A stretch of 39,294 nt of DNA, taken from contig NZ_AYWO01000006.1 in assembly GCF_000502955.1 (NCBI RefSeq), positions 177,851 to 217,144 on the forward strand, given 5' to 3'. The notes under the pieces were generated by a model. The model did not search any database. It saw only the letters and a list, made by a program, of their open reading frames with translations, and was not told the DNA's origin. This document shows, piece after piece, positions 15,912 to 24,755 of the stretch (its first letter is position 1; the number at the start of each line of letters is the position of its first letter). The DNA comes from Mesorhizobium sp. LNHC252B00. GTDB taxonomy: Bacteria; Pseudomonadota; Alphaproteobacteria; Rhizobiales; Rhizobiaceae. A program made the position numbers and the translations under genes.

Positions 15912-16685
15912 ATGAATACTGTCGCCCTTCCCATTGAAAGCTTCGGCGTGAGCCACAAAGGCCTTGTCCGTGAGCTCAATGAAGACAGCTATCTGGTCGA
16001 GCCACAAACTGGCCTCTGGGTGGTAGCCGACGGAATGGGTGGACATGACGCCGGAGAGGTCGCTTCAGCCAGTATCGTCGATCATCTGGCAACGATCGGC
16101 ATCGCGAGCTCGGCACCCGATCTTCGGGCGCGCTTTGAGGACAGGCTGAGCAGGGCCAATGCCGAGATCCGCGGCATAGCCGAATCTCGCGGCATAACCA
16201 TCGGTTCTACCGTTGCCGCGCTGCTGGCGATGGACGGGCGGTTTGCCTGCCTGTGGGCGGGTGACAGCCGCGTCTATCTAATCCGCAACGCCTCGATCTC
16301 GCAAATATCGAGAGACCACACCGAAGTTCAGGAGCTCATCGACCGGGGTATCATCAGCGCAGCCGAAGCGCGCACCTGGCCGCGCCGCAATGTCATCACA
16401 CAAGCGATCGGCGTCAGCGACGAGATTGTCATCGATTTCCAGCAGGGCGAAATCATGCCTGGGGACATTTTTGTGTTGAGCACGGATGGGCTGACGGCGC
16501 ATGTCACCGACGCCGAGATCGAGGCGGCGACTGTTTCGGCGACACCTCAGGCAGCCTGCGAGAACCTGCTCGACATGGTGCTGGCGCGCGGCGGAACGGA
16601 CAACGTGACGATCGTGCTTGTGAAGATCGGAGAACGGCGCGATGGCCAATCGCCTCGTCCAGATCCGCATAGAGCGGAGGCTTGA
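15912..16685 (+). CDS. pppA: PppA, PP2C-family protein phosphatase of the T6SS switch
   Basis: A 257-residue soluble PP2C phosphatase. The metal-binding motifs are intact: ELNEDSYLVE near residue 20-30, VVADGMGGHDAGEVAS near 37-52, WAGDSRVYLI, LSTDGLT, and GGTDNVTIVLV near the end. PppA removes the phosphate that PpkA adds to T6SS components (Fha in Pseudomonas, TssL in Agrobacterium) and so resets or limits firing. The gene is followed by ppkA with a 5-base gap, consistent with the usual phosphatase-kinase operon. A ribosome site for ppkA (GGAGG 16676-16680) lies inside its 3-prime end. Confidence 0.93.
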   Translation: MNTVALPIESFGVSHKGLVRELNEDSYLVEPQTGLWVVADGMGGHDAGEVASASIVDHLATIGIASSAPDLRARFEDRLSRANAEIRGIAESRGITIGSTVAALLAMDGRFACLWAGDSRVYLIRNASISQISRDHTEVQELIDRGIISAAEARTWPRRNVITQAIGVSDEIVIDFQQGEIMPGDIFVLSTDGLTAHVTDAEIEAATVSATPQAACENLLDMVLARGGTDNVTIVLVKIGERRDGQSPRPDPHRAEA

Positions 16686-16690
16686 GGCTC

Positions 16691-19138
16691 ATGAGCGCCG
16701 ACGATAAGACGCGAATATCGGGGGGCATGGCCAACACCGCCGTAGGCACGCAACTCAGCGGCATCTACGAACTCGACGAGCGGATCGCATTCGGTGGCAT
16801 GGGCGAGGTCTACCGTGGCCATAATATCCAGACCGGTGACCATGTCGCGATCAAGATCGTCTTGCCCGAGTTCGCCCGTGACCAGACGATCTTATCGCTG
16901 TTCCGCAAGGAGGCATTGATCCTCAATCACCTGTCGCATGACGCGGTCGTGCGGTACCACGTCTTCACGATCGATCCCGGGATCGGCCGTCCCTACCTTG
17001 CCATGGAATTCGTCGACGGCGAGTCGCTGTTCGACATCATGCGACGTGGCGCGATGCCGACGGCAGATGTGCGCAAGCTCTGCCACCGCCTCGCTTCCGG
17101 TTTGAGCGCCGTCCATCAAGCTGGAGCAATACACCGCGACCTCTCCCCCGATAACATCATCCTGCCCGGCGGCCGGGTCGACCGCGCGAAGATCATCGAT
17201 TTCGGTATCGCCCGCTCGGCGAGCGTGGGCGGTGAGACCCTGATCGGCGGAAAGTTCGCGGGAAAGTACAATTATGTTTCGCCCGAACAGCTCGGGCTCT
17301 ACAGCGGCGACGTCAGTGAGCAATCCGACATCTACAGCCTGGGGCTGGTGCTGGTTGCCGCTTTGCGCGGCAAGCCGATCGACATGAGCGGATCGCAGTT
17401 CGAGGTCATCGAAAAGCGCCGGACCGTGCCTGATCTCTCCGACATCGACGACGATTTTCGTGACATCGTTGAAGCCATGCTGCAACCGGATCCGCGAGAC
17501 CGGCCGGCCAGCATGGCGGACATCGCCAGAATGACGCGTGGCGAAGACGAAGGAACGATGCCGCCGACGTCCATCCCACCACGCAAGCGACCGGTCTTGC
17601 CGCCAGCCGAGCAAGCCCTTGCTCCTGATCCTAAGGGCCAGCCTCAGCCATCCAATGTCGCGGGACACGACGCGCCGCTGGCGACGGGCACGCGCGAGCG
17701 CTTTGTCCCGCATGTCCGGCCCGCGCTTTTGACCGCACCGCAGCCATCCCCGGCCGTCGGTCCTCCGCGCGCGGTCAAGGCGGATGTGCGCGCAAAACCC
17801 GCAAAGACCACCCGGACCGTCGCCATCGCCGCCTTGGCGACGCTTGCTGTCGCCTCCGGCGCAGGGCTCTATCTGAGCGGCTTCATGACGCCTGCCACGC
17901 CGACCGTCGATAAGATATCGCTTTCCGCACCAGAGCCATCAAAGCCCGCCCCAGAGCTGTCAAAGCCGCCCCCGGCGGACACTGCCGCGAATGCCCCCGA
18001 GCCGGCAAAGGTAGTTCCGCTCGCGCAGCCGGAGGCCGGCGCACCGCCGGCTGAAAATCAGCAAGATGCAGCGGCAGCTCAGAAGCCGCGGCCGGCCAAC
18101 CCCGCCGGAGTCCCCTCGAAGACCGGGGCACCCCCGAAGCCAACTACGGACGTGCAGCCGCCGCCCGAAAAGGCATCACCGGCAATCCAGCCCGATGCAG
18201 TGGCCAGCGACAGCCAGACGTCGGCGGCGCCACCTGTCACGACCGCTCCAGCGCCGTCAGCAGCCGAGAGCGTCTCGACGCCGCCGCCGGCCAAGCCAGA
18301 GGTTGTCAAGAGCCAAAAGCCCGAGCTACAGACCAACCAGCCGACACCGCCCAAGGCGACCACGCCGGCGCCTGAACCCGCCGCAAGCAAGACAGATATC
18401 GCGAAGGCCGAGAGTCAAAAAGCCGCACTACCGGAGGCCAAACAGCCCGACCAGCCTGTCGTCGCGTTGAACGTGCCCAAACCAGAGGCCCCCGCGGCCG
18501 TCGACGACATCGCGCAACGGGTCTCCTGGGTTCGCGACTTCGGCGGCGGCGATTGTTTCTATGCGACCATGACGTCGGCAACCGACAAGGCCCCCGCGAT
18601 CGAAGGATTTGGAACTGCGGTCCAGCCATTCGAGCGCATGCTGGGCGATTTCCAGGCAAAATTCCACATCGAGCCGGACATCAGCGTCCGCCTCATCGAG
18701 CCAAGCCAATGCGAAGTCACCAATTTTCTGCGCTTTCTGGGGCAGACCGCCGCCGACAAGCCGCAGCTTGTTCTCGATCGGACGTCGGTGCCGAACGGCA
18801 CGCCGGTCAGCGGCACGCTGGTGACACGCGGCGGGCTCGTCTCCAGCGTGCTGCTGATCGATCACAAAGGCATGGTATTCAATCTCGACGACCGCATCGT
18901 CGTAGAACCGGGCAAGGCTACTTTCAGCATCCCGATTGGCCTCGGCGCGGCCGACAAAGCCGCCGGAAAGGCCGTGCCGCAGATCATAATGGTGATCACG
19001 GGCGTCCATGATATTCAGGCGGCCGCGTTCTCCACGCCGACACCCGCCGCTGTGCTGCTCCCCAAAATTCTCGAAGAAATTGAGACCGATGGGACTCGGT
19101 TCTCGGCCGCTGCCCAGTATTTCCGGCTCGGCGGATAG
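16691..19138 (+). CDS. ppkA: PpkA, transmembrane Ser/Thr kinase of the T6SS switch
   Basis: An 815-residue protein. Residues 25-285 form a Hanks-type kinase: FGGMGEVYRG (Gly loop), AIKIV (Lys55), HRDLSPDNII (Asp150, Asn155), IIDFGIARS (Asp170) and YVSPEQLG. A Pro/Ala-rich stretch leads to one transmembrane helix at about 376-398. A second long Pro/Ala/Lys-rich linker (to about 600) and a periplasmic domain of about 200 residues follow, starting WVRDFGGGDCFYATM. The catalytic loop has Ser where most kinases have Lys (HRDLK), while the essential Asp and Asn remain. There is no von Willebrand domain as in Pseudomonas PpkA. The start at ATG 16691 is chosen because GGAGG lies 10 bases before it; a TTG at 16682 is too close. 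The long linker could span periplasm to the cell wall for sensing, which is inference. Confidence 0.93.
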   Translation: MSADDKTRISGGMANTAVGTQLSGIYELDERIAFGGMGEVYRGHNIQTGDHVAIKIVLPEFARDQTILSLFRKEALILNHLSHDAVVRYHVFTIDPGIGRPYLAMEFVDGESLFDIMRRGAMPTADVRKLCHRLASGLSAVHQAGAIHRDLSPDNIILPGGRVDRAKIIDFGIARSASVGGETLIGGKFAGKYNYVSPEQLGLYSGDVSEQSDIYSLGLVLVAALRGKPIDMSGSQFEVIEKRRTVPDLSDIDDDFRDIVEAMLQPDPRDRPASMADIARMTRGEDEGTMPPTSIPPRKRPVLPPAEQALAPDPKGQPQPSNVAGHDAPLATGTRERFVPHVRPALLTAPQPSPAVGPPRAVKADVRAKPAKTTRTVAIAALATLAVASGAGLYLSGFMTPATPTVDKISLSAPEPSKPAPELSKPPPADTAANAPEPAKVVPLAQPEAGAPPAENQQDAAAAQKPRPANPAGVPSKTGAPPKPTTDVQPPPEKASPAIQPDAVASDSQTSAAPPVTTAPAPSAAESVSTPPPAKPEVVKSQKPELQTNQPTPPKATTPAPEPAASKTDIAKAESQKAALPEAKQPDQPVVALNVPKPEAPAAVDDIAQRVSWVRDFGGGDCFYATMTSATDKAPAIEGFGTAVQPFERMLGDFQAKFHIEPDISVRLIEPSQCEVTNFLRFLGQTAADKPQLVLDRTSVPNGTPVSGTLVTRGGLVSSVLLIDHKGMVFNLDDRIVVEPGKATFSIPIGLGAADKAAGKAVPQIIMVITGVHDIQAAAFSTPTPAAVLLPKILEEIETDGTRFSAAAQYFRLGG

Positions 19139-19246
19139 CATGGACGCCCGATGGAACTCCGCCGCTCGCGTTCGCCCCGTTCGTCCGCCGACCTGCCCAT
19201 AGAGCAGCGTGATCCGCTTCGAGCCGTGTTTGCCCTGACAGGCCAC

Positions 19247-19657
19247 ATGAGGCTTGCAGTCATGGCGGGCGCCGCGCTGCTGGCGGTGCTGTCATCCAGC
19301 GAAGCGCGCGCCGAATTCACGGTTTGCAATCAGACACTCGACGTCGTCAATCTCGCTGTCGGCCAGAAGGTCGACAATGCGGACCAGACCGATGGCTGGT
19401 GGACCATCGGCGCCAATCAATGCGTGAACGTCATCCGCGAGAAACTGACGAACCGCTACATCTACATCTATGCCACGGACGTGTTCGGTCATGCGATCCT
19501 CACCGGATCGACAGAAATGTGCATCGAGCGGCGCCGTTTCTCGATACGCGGCATCGATGAATGCTGGCAGCGCGGCCATATCGCGGCGCAATTTCTCGAA
19601 GTCGATACGCTCGAACAGGTCCGCTGGACCTTCTTCCTGACCGGAAGCAATCCGTGA
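19247..19657 (+). CDS. Exported DUF1036 protein
   Basis: With the ATG at 19247 this is a 136-residue protein with a signal peptide (MRLAVMAGAALLAVLSSSEA, cut near ARA-EF). The mature part is a DUF1036 domain: FTVCNQT at its start, then DGWWTIGANQCVNVI, RYIYIYATD and FSIRGIDECW. DUF1036 is a small periplasmic domain of unknown function, common in alphaproteobacteria. An in-frame ATG at 19151 would add 32 residues before the signal peptide and is less likely, though possible. It follows ppkA by about 100 bases, and its stop is overlapped by the start of the next gene (GTGA at 19654-19657), so the two are translationally coupled. Confidence 0.75.
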   Translation: MRLAVMAGAALLAVLSSSEARAEFTVCNQTLDVVNLAVGQKVDNADQTDGWWTIGANQCVNVIREKLTNRYIYIYATDVFGHAILTGSTEMCIERRRFSIRGIDECWQRGHIAAQFLEVDTLEQVRWTFFLTGSNP

Positions 19658-21978
19658 CGCACAATATCGACACGAGCTTCAGGCACAAAAAGCAGGCGCG
19701 CGCCGCCCTTCGCAGGCGCGCGCTTTGGCGCAGGCTTATTGCCGGTCTCGCGGTGGTTCTCCTGCTTTCGATCGCCGCCGGTTTCTACCTCACCGCGGAC
19801 TATTGGTCGTTCGGCGACGAAGATGAGGAGTTGCACGCGGTCGAGGGAGTGGATGATGTGCCGGCCGATGCATCCGTCTATGTGCCGGCCATCATCGACC
19901 TTGCCGGGGATCCAATGTGGATCACCCTGGCGCCCGATGCCGGCGCCGCAACGAAAGGCCGAACGATGCCGCGCCCGGCGGAACTCGATCAGGCCGGCGT
20001 TTCTCCCCAGCTCGAAATTCTGTCCGACGTCATGCTTAGCGCCAGCGAAAAATTCATGACGACGATACCGTCGACGCAGGAGGATTTCGCATTCTTCCAG
20101 GCGCAAAGAAAGACCGCTACCGCTCCATCCGGCGATCTCCAGAACGACCTTGAGCCATCACCCACCGCAGAGGAATCCGCGGCGGTTCCGGACCAGAAGG
20201 CGGACGCCGACGATCCCGAAGCCGGCTGGGGTGAGACAATCGACGCGGGCGATGCTGCCCTTCCCGCATTCCAGAAGACCCAGATCGAAAACAACACCAG
20301 CGTCGCGGTCGTCACGAATGATTATCAGCGGTTCGAGGCGACCGAGGACATGTTCGTGAAGACCCTCAACGACCGCAGCCTGGACAGCGTTGTGCTCGAT
20401 GCGCATTTCTCCGCCGACGATGCCAAGTTGGCAGGCGAGGCCCTGAAGGCGCTTTTCAATCGGGACAGTCTGGAACCGGGTTATGTAGTTGCCATGCGCG
20501 GTTTCAGGCCGAGCCGCGGGACGACCACGATGTCCCTCATGCAGGTTTCGATCTACGCCAGGAACGTGTTCGTCGGCACGCTGACGCGCAATGCCGCCGG
20601 CGCGTTCGTGTCGGGCGTCGATCCCTGGGTCCGCGAAGACCTGTTCAATTATTCGGGCGCACAGGCGGAAGGCACGCACAAAAGGCAATACCGTCTGCTC
20701 GACGCGATCTACTCGACGGCGGCCCGCAACAATGTCCCGACCGGCGTGATCGGCGAAGCGATCATGTATCTCTCGAGAGGACAGGACTTGGACGCCTTTG
20801 CAAGCGAGGACCAGCGCCTCGTGCTGATCTATTCGCAGATGCCGCGCGGCAAGGACGAAGGTGCCGGGCGGGTGCTGTATGTGGGTGTCCAGGGCAGCGA
20901 AAAGAGCCTCGACTGTTTCGTCTTCCAGCAGAGCGACGGCCAGTTTGCGTGCGTCACCGGTGACGATCAGGTTCGCTCACTGACGGTAACCAACGGCATG
21001 GTCACACCGGTCAACGGGGTTATGACCTCCACCTTCGGGCCACGCAAGCATCCAATCCTCGGGACCGTTCGCATCCACAAGGGCGTCGATTGGGCGGCTC
21101 CCGTTGGCACGCCGATCGCAGCGGCCTTCGATGGCGAGATCACCTTCCAAGGCGATGGCGGCAACTATGGCAATCTGGTGAAGATATCGCACGGAAACGG
21201 GCGCGAGACGCGCTATGCGCATATGCAGAAATTTGCAATCCAGGCCGGCGTCGGCACGAAGGTGAAAGCCGGCGACATCATTGGATACATCGGCACCACC
21301 GGCCTTTCGACCGGGCCTCACCTGCATTTCGAACTTTATCAGAATGGCGAGGCGATCGACCCGCTGGGCAGGGTTACCGCGATCGCTTCAGACGATTCCG
21401 CTGTCGAAACGCTCACCGACCGCATCGTTCATGTCGAAAGTGGCGGCAGCGCTCGCGCCAAGAACCCAAATTCTTCAGCGACCGGCGCCGGCCAGTTCAT
21501 AACCAAGACCTGGATCAGGATGATGAGCACCTATCGCCCGGAGCTTGCGCGCACGCTGTCGACTGCCGACCTGCTCGCTCTGCGCTACGACGCCACGATC
21601 TCGCGCGAGATGGTGCGCAATCTGGCGCGCGAAGGCGAGGCCTATCTTCGGGCGCGCGGTCACCAGATCACAGCTGGACGGCTCTATCTCTGTCATTTCC
21701 TGGGGATGGAAGGCGCGCATCAGGTGCTGGCGGCGACAGGTTCGGCGCAACTGAGCGCCGTGCTGGGTTCGGCCGTCATCCAAGCCAATCCGTTTCTCAC
21801 CGGCAAGACAGCCAGCTACGTGGTGGACTGGGCCGAAAGGAAAATGGGCCAAAAACTAAGCCGTGTGGCTACTGACGCGAGCCCGCAGACCACGCAGATC
21901 CGCCAGACATCGCCGGAGTTCGAAAAATACAAACAGGCCGTCACCGCCCTCATAGGCTCGATTCAGAATACGCTTTGA
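19654..21978 (+). CDS. Membrane-anchored M23 peptidase fused to a lysozyme-like domain
   Basis: A 774-residue protein starting at GTG, with GGAAG 6 bases upstream and a GTGA overlap with the DUF1036 gene. One transmembrane helix lies near 26-46 (IAGLAVVLLLSIAAGFYL), preceded by a basic tail, so the rest is periplasmic. Residues 460-565 form an M23/LytM domain with all zinc ligands: HKGVD (His475, Asp479) and HLHFE (His558), plus TRYAHM. Residues 585-735 form a lysozyme/lytic-transglycosylase-like domain, with VESGGSARAKNP (candidate catalytic Glu595) and ATGAGQF. The protein could cut both peptide bridges and glycan strands of peptidoglycan. Next to T6SS control genes it may open the wall for the secretion apparatus, which is inference. 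The N-terminal 400 periplasmic residues resemble an OapA/LysM-like spacer and are not assigned. Confidence 0.85.
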   Translation: MTHNIDTSFRHKKQARAALRRRALWRRLIAGLAVVLLLSIAAGFYLTADYWSFGDEDEELHAVEGVDDVPADASVYVPAIIDLAGDPMWITLAPDAGAATKGRTMPRPAELDQAGVSPQLEILSDVMLSASEKFMTTIPSTQEDFAFFQAQRKTATAPSGDLQNDLEPSPTAEESAAVPDQKADADDPEAGWGETIDAGDAALPAFQKTQIENNTSVAVVTNDYQRFEATEDMFVKTLNDRSLDSVVLDAHFSADDAKLAGEALKALFNRDSLEPGYVVAMRGFRPSRGTTTMSLMQVSIYARNVFVGTLTRNAAGAFVSGVDPWVREDLFNYSGAQAEGTHKRQYRLLDAIYSTAARNNVPTGVIGEAIMYLSRGQDLDAFASEDQRLVLIYSQMPRGKDEGAGRVLYVGVQGSEKSLDCFVFQQSDGQFACVTGDDQVRSLTVTNGMVTPVNGVMTSTFGPRKHPILGTVRIHKGVDWAAPVGTPIAAAFDGEITFQGDGGNYGNLVKISHGNGRETRYAHMQKFAIQAGVGTKVKAGDIIGYIGTTGLSTGPHLHFELYQNGEAIDPLGRVTAIASDDSAVETLTDRIVHVESGGSARAKNPNSSATGAGQFITKTWIRMMSTYRPELARTLSTADLLALRYDATISREMVRNLAREGEAYLRARGHQITAGRLYLCHFLGMEGAHQVLAATGSAQLSAVLGSAVIQANPFLTGKTASYVVDWAERKMGQKLSRVATDASPQTTQIRQTSPEFEKYKQAVTALIGSIQNTL

Positions 21979-22020
21979 CCTGGCCGCGCGGCATAAGTGT
22001 CTCGGACTGTTGATGTTCCC

Positions 22021-22041
22021 CATCCCGATTTCATCGGGATG
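22021..22041. terminator. Perfect 9-bp hairpin between convergent genes
   Basis: CATCCCGAT, a 3-base loop TTC, then ATCGGGATG. It lies 43 bases after the peptidase stop and about 95 bases after the convergent OmpA-gene stop. There is no T-run on either side, so a Rho-independent terminator is possible but not typical; it may simply be a stabilising 3-prime stem. Confidence 0.4.
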
Positions 22042-22052
22042 CAACAGGCTTC

Positions 22053-22134
22053 AGAGCGTTCACGGAAACGCCGAACCGCGCACTCTGTTTGTTTAACGCA
22101 ATCCGGACGGAAAACCGTTTCACACTTTTACCGG
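22053..22134. repeat. Rhizobiales-type palindromic repeat, copy 1 (degenerate)
   Basis: The sequence shares CTCTGTTTGTTT, a variant of GACGCAATTCCGGACGG, and GGAAAACCGT with the copy at 25881-25976. It lacks the internal GCTTTCAC and has a weaker right end. It begins with AGAGC and lies immediately after the stop of the OmpA-domain gene (minus strand), in the convergent gap. Confidence 0.65.
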
Positions 22135-22136
22135 CT

Positions 22137-22673
22137 TTATTCCGTCTTTATCCGCATTTCCACGCGGCGGTTCACGGGATCGTATGGGTTTGGGCTGCGC
22201 GGATTTTTTTCGCCCATGCCGATCGCATTGATGCGCGCGGTCTCAATCCCGCTGGCTGTCAGGAAGGTCGCCACCGATTGCGCTCGACGCTGCGACAGGC
22301 CTTCGTTGTAATGCACGGTGCCGGTGGCGTCGGTGTAGCCTTCGACGACGAAGTTGAACGTGCGCAGCCGATTGTCCTTCAGGGCCTTGGCGAATTCGGT
22401 GAGTTCAGCGCGCGCAGTCGTGTCGAGCTCGGCCGAATCCAGCCCGAAATTGATCAGCATGTCGAGGCTGGATTTTCCTGCTGGCGCGTCATTTGCCTTG
22501 GTCTTGCTTTTGCACTCCTCCTCGGAGCCGACACAAATTCCTCGCGACTTGCCCAGATCGGCCGCGCCGGCAAAAAACTTCACAATGTCTTCTGATTTCT
22601 GAACGGGATCGGCGGAAGCGTGGGTCGAGAAAAACACGACCGCCAACATAAAAGCTGAACTGCTCCACTGCAT
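22137..22673 (-). CDS. Exported OmpA-domain protein
   Basis: A 178-residue protein with a signal peptide (MQWSSSAFMLAVVFFSTHA, cut near ASA-DP) and no lipobox. A linker with ICVGSEEECKSK precedes an OmpA/MotB peptidoglycan-binding domain: INFGLDSAELD, FVVEGYTDATG, LSQRRAQSVATFL, and NRRVEMRIKTE at the end. The ATG at 22673 has a strong ribosome site, AGGAGGAG. It is convergent with the M23 peptidase and divergent from the DUF6931 gene. It probably anchors to peptidoglycan and, like TssL and the YceI-OmpA protein nearby, adds to a group of cell-wall-binding proteins around the kinase. Its specific function is unknown. Confidence 0.82.
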   Translation of the reverse strand: MQWSSSAFMLAVVFFSTHASADPVQKSEDIVKFFAGAADLGKSRGICVGSEEECKSKTKANDAPAGKSSLDMLINFGLDSAELDTTARAELTEFAKALKDNRLRTFNFVVEGYTDATGTVHYNEGLSQRRAQSVATFLTASGIETARINAIGMGEKNPRSPNPYDPVNRRVEMRIKTE

Positions 22674-22820
22674 AGCGGCTCCTCCTGTTTGAGCAATCCG
22701 ATTTCGATGATCGCGATCATACCAAATTCCAAGGCAACTGTCTGTCGACAAAACACTGAGGGCACGACAATGCCGCGAGTTGTCGGCGCGTCACAGGATG
22801 AGACTTGACCCGCGCCGCGC

Positions 22821-23444
22821 GTGAGGCTTGAGTGGCCAGAGCTCCTCGATGAAAGCGTGGCGGTCATGGCCAATGGGCTCCGGTTCAAAACGGCACGGGA
22901 TCTTTTCATGGCCTGTCCTGCTGTTGCCCGGGACATGAGAGCCCTTCCAACCGACCAGCGCTCGATCGAGTTCTGCCGCGACCTCCTCGCCGGGCGCGTT
23001 CCCGAGGAAGCGATTACATTTTGTGCCTATCTGCTTCCAGAGCGGGCCGCGGTCTGGTGGGCCCATGAATGCCTGAGCCACCTGACCGACCTGCTCGATG
23101 AGACCGATCACGGTTTGCTCGCGCTTGTCCGCGACTGGGTGGGTGAACCGGACAGCCCGCATCATCGCGCAGCAGTCAGTGCGGCCGCGACGACACAGCC
23201 AACGACGCCGGTCGGCTGGATTGTCCTGGCCGCGGGATGGCGTGACAATGGTTCGGCCAGGGCCGCGACGATGGTATCGGCCCTGCAACCATTTCCTGCC
23301 GCCCATGCGGTCAATGCCGGGATTCTGACCGGACTGGCACGTGTCGCGCTCGCCGACCGGTTTGCCGTTCTTTCGGCCTTTGTCGAAATGGGCATCCAGA
23401 TGGCCGAGATCGAGGCGCTGCGCGAATCAGCGGATGCGTATTAA
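22821..23444 (+). CDS. DUF6931 family protein
   Basis: A 207-residue cytoplasmic protein matching DUF6931: RFKTARDLFMACP at the start, AITFCAYLLPERAAVWWAHECL in the middle, and a WIVLAAGWRDNGS segment with helical repeats to the end. DUF6931 genes occur near T6SS and PpkA-type kinase genes, and their function is not established. GTG 22821 is taken as the start; an ATG at 22866 is a reasonable alternative, since clear family similarity starts near there and GTG 22821 lacks a good ribosome site. The gene is divergent from the OmpA gene (147-base gap) and convergent with the caspase-like gene (47-base gap). Confidence 0.68.
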   Translation: MRLEWPELLDESVAVMANGLRFKTARDLFMACPAVARDMRALPTDQRSIEFCRDLLAGRVPEEAITFCAYLLPERAAVWWAHECLSHLTDLLDETDHGLLALVRDWVGEPDSPHHRAAVSAAATTQPTTPVGWIVLAAGWRDNGSARAATMVSALQPFPAAHAVNAGILTGLARVALADRFAVLSAFVEMGIQMAEIEALRESADAY

Positions 23445-23491
23445 AGCATTCACCCCGGCACAAACTGGATGGATGCCATCAACGCCCTGTA

Positions 23492-24700
23492 TTACTTGCA
23501 GCCACCTTGAGCCCATTTGGCAAGCGCCACCTTGAAGCGTGTTCCGAGCGGATGCTGCAGGCGCAAAACAGAGACATCGTTGGAGGCGAAATTTTTCGCC
23601 TGTTCGCACAGCCGGGCCTCGTTCCATTGATGGCAGCCGTCGCAATGCTTGCCTTCCCATACCGACTTGTCGAGCCCCTCCACCGGACTGAAGCGTGGCT
23701 TGCCCTTGATGAGCTCGGCAATGCTCTTGCCGTCGATTTCCGGATCGCCAAAATCGATCGGGTGGTCGAAAAAGATGGGGTCGTCCGAGGCAAGCTTCGG
23801 TATCTTCTGACGAAGCACATTGAGTGCGAGTTGGGCGTCGTCACCGGGGCCGGCCGGACTTGCCGTGGCGTTGCGCCCATCCGAGCCGCCTTCCGGTTGC
23901 TGAGCGCTCGCCTCGCCGACGATCAGCGGCGCGTTGAGATCGATCTTGTGCAGGACGACCTCGGTGGTCAGTGAGACATTGGTCCAGGGGCGCTGTTTGC
24001 CGGCGGTTGCCTTGAAGACATCGGCGGTAACGCGGTTCATCGCTTCGGTGATGGAAACATTCGTTTCGCCCATATGCGCGAGCAGCGCCGAAGCAAACGG
24101 CGAATGTTCGCCCGACCCGTCATAGGCGACCCGATCAGGACTGGTGGCGAACGCGACAAGCGTGCCCGCGCCACCATTATCGATCGGGATTTCGGCAAGG
24201 CCGCTCCTTGCTCCCTTGACGCCGGCGGTCTTTGCCAACACATCGGCAAGCGGATTGTCACGGCAGGCGTCGAGGAAAATCAGCCTTATGCTGGTCTCGC
24301 GTGACATTTGCCGCAAGATGAAATCCACAGGCACCGCCTCGAAGTCGAGCGAGGTCTCGTCCTCAAGTGCTGCATCGATCGGAAGAAGGTAGTTGCTGCC
24401 TGAAACCTGCAGCCCATGGCCGGCGTAGAAGAACAGGGCGATGTCGGCGCCGCGAACCTGCTTGGCGAACTGCGCAATCGTCGTCTGGGTCTGCAGTTTG
24501 GTCAGGTCGAAGCCGGAAACGACTTCAAAGTCCAGGTTCTTCAGACGTTCGGCCATGGCCTGGGCATCGCGTACCGGATTGGTCAGCGCCGGAGCATGCT
24601 GATACTGGGAGTTGCCAAGGACCAACGCGACACGGCGTTCGGCATCGGCGGCCGACAAAGTCAAAAGTAATGCCAGTGCTGCAAGCCCGATGCCGCGCAT
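23492..24700 (-). CDS. Exported caspase-like (peptidase C14) protein with a C-terminal CxxCH motif
   Basis: A 402-residue protein with a signal peptide (MRGIGLAALALLLTLSAADA). Residues 22-250 form a caspase-type p20 domain: RRVALVLGNSQYQ at the start, FFYAGHGLQ (catalytic His95) and FLDACRDNP (catalytic Cys146). A linker of about 60 residues leads to a C-terminal domain with HCDGCHQWNEARLC (CxxCH at about 353-357). CxxCH is the c-type heme attachment motif, but a zinc or disulfide role is equally possible. The ATG at 24700 fits the signal peptide; a GTG at 24736 is an alternative. It follows the YceI-OmpA gene on the same strand after 55 bases, probably as one operon. Confidence 0.85.
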   Translation of the reverse strand: MRGIGLAALALLLTLSAADAERRVALVLGNSQYQHAPALTNPVRDAQAMAERLKNLDFEVVSGFDLTKLQTQTTIAQFAKQVRGADIALFFYAGHGLQVSGSNYLLPIDAALEDETSLDFEAVPVDFILRQMSRETSIRLIFLDACRDNPLADVLAKTAGVKGARSGLAEIPIDNGGAGTLVAFATSPDRVAYDGSGEHSPFASALLAHMGETNVSITEAMNRVTADVFKATAGKQRPWTNVSLTTEVVLHKIDLNAPLIVGEASAQQPEGGSDGRNATASPAGPGDDAQLALNVLRQKIPKLASDDPIFFDHPIDFGDPEIDGKSIAELIKGKPRFSPVEGLDKSVWEGKHCDGCHQWNEARLCEQAKNFASNDVSVLRLQHPLGTRFKVALAKWAQGGCK

Positions 24701-24755
24701 AAGGCCACCACAACGGGCGATCAGATCGAAACTCACCGGGACAACGGATCCTTCC

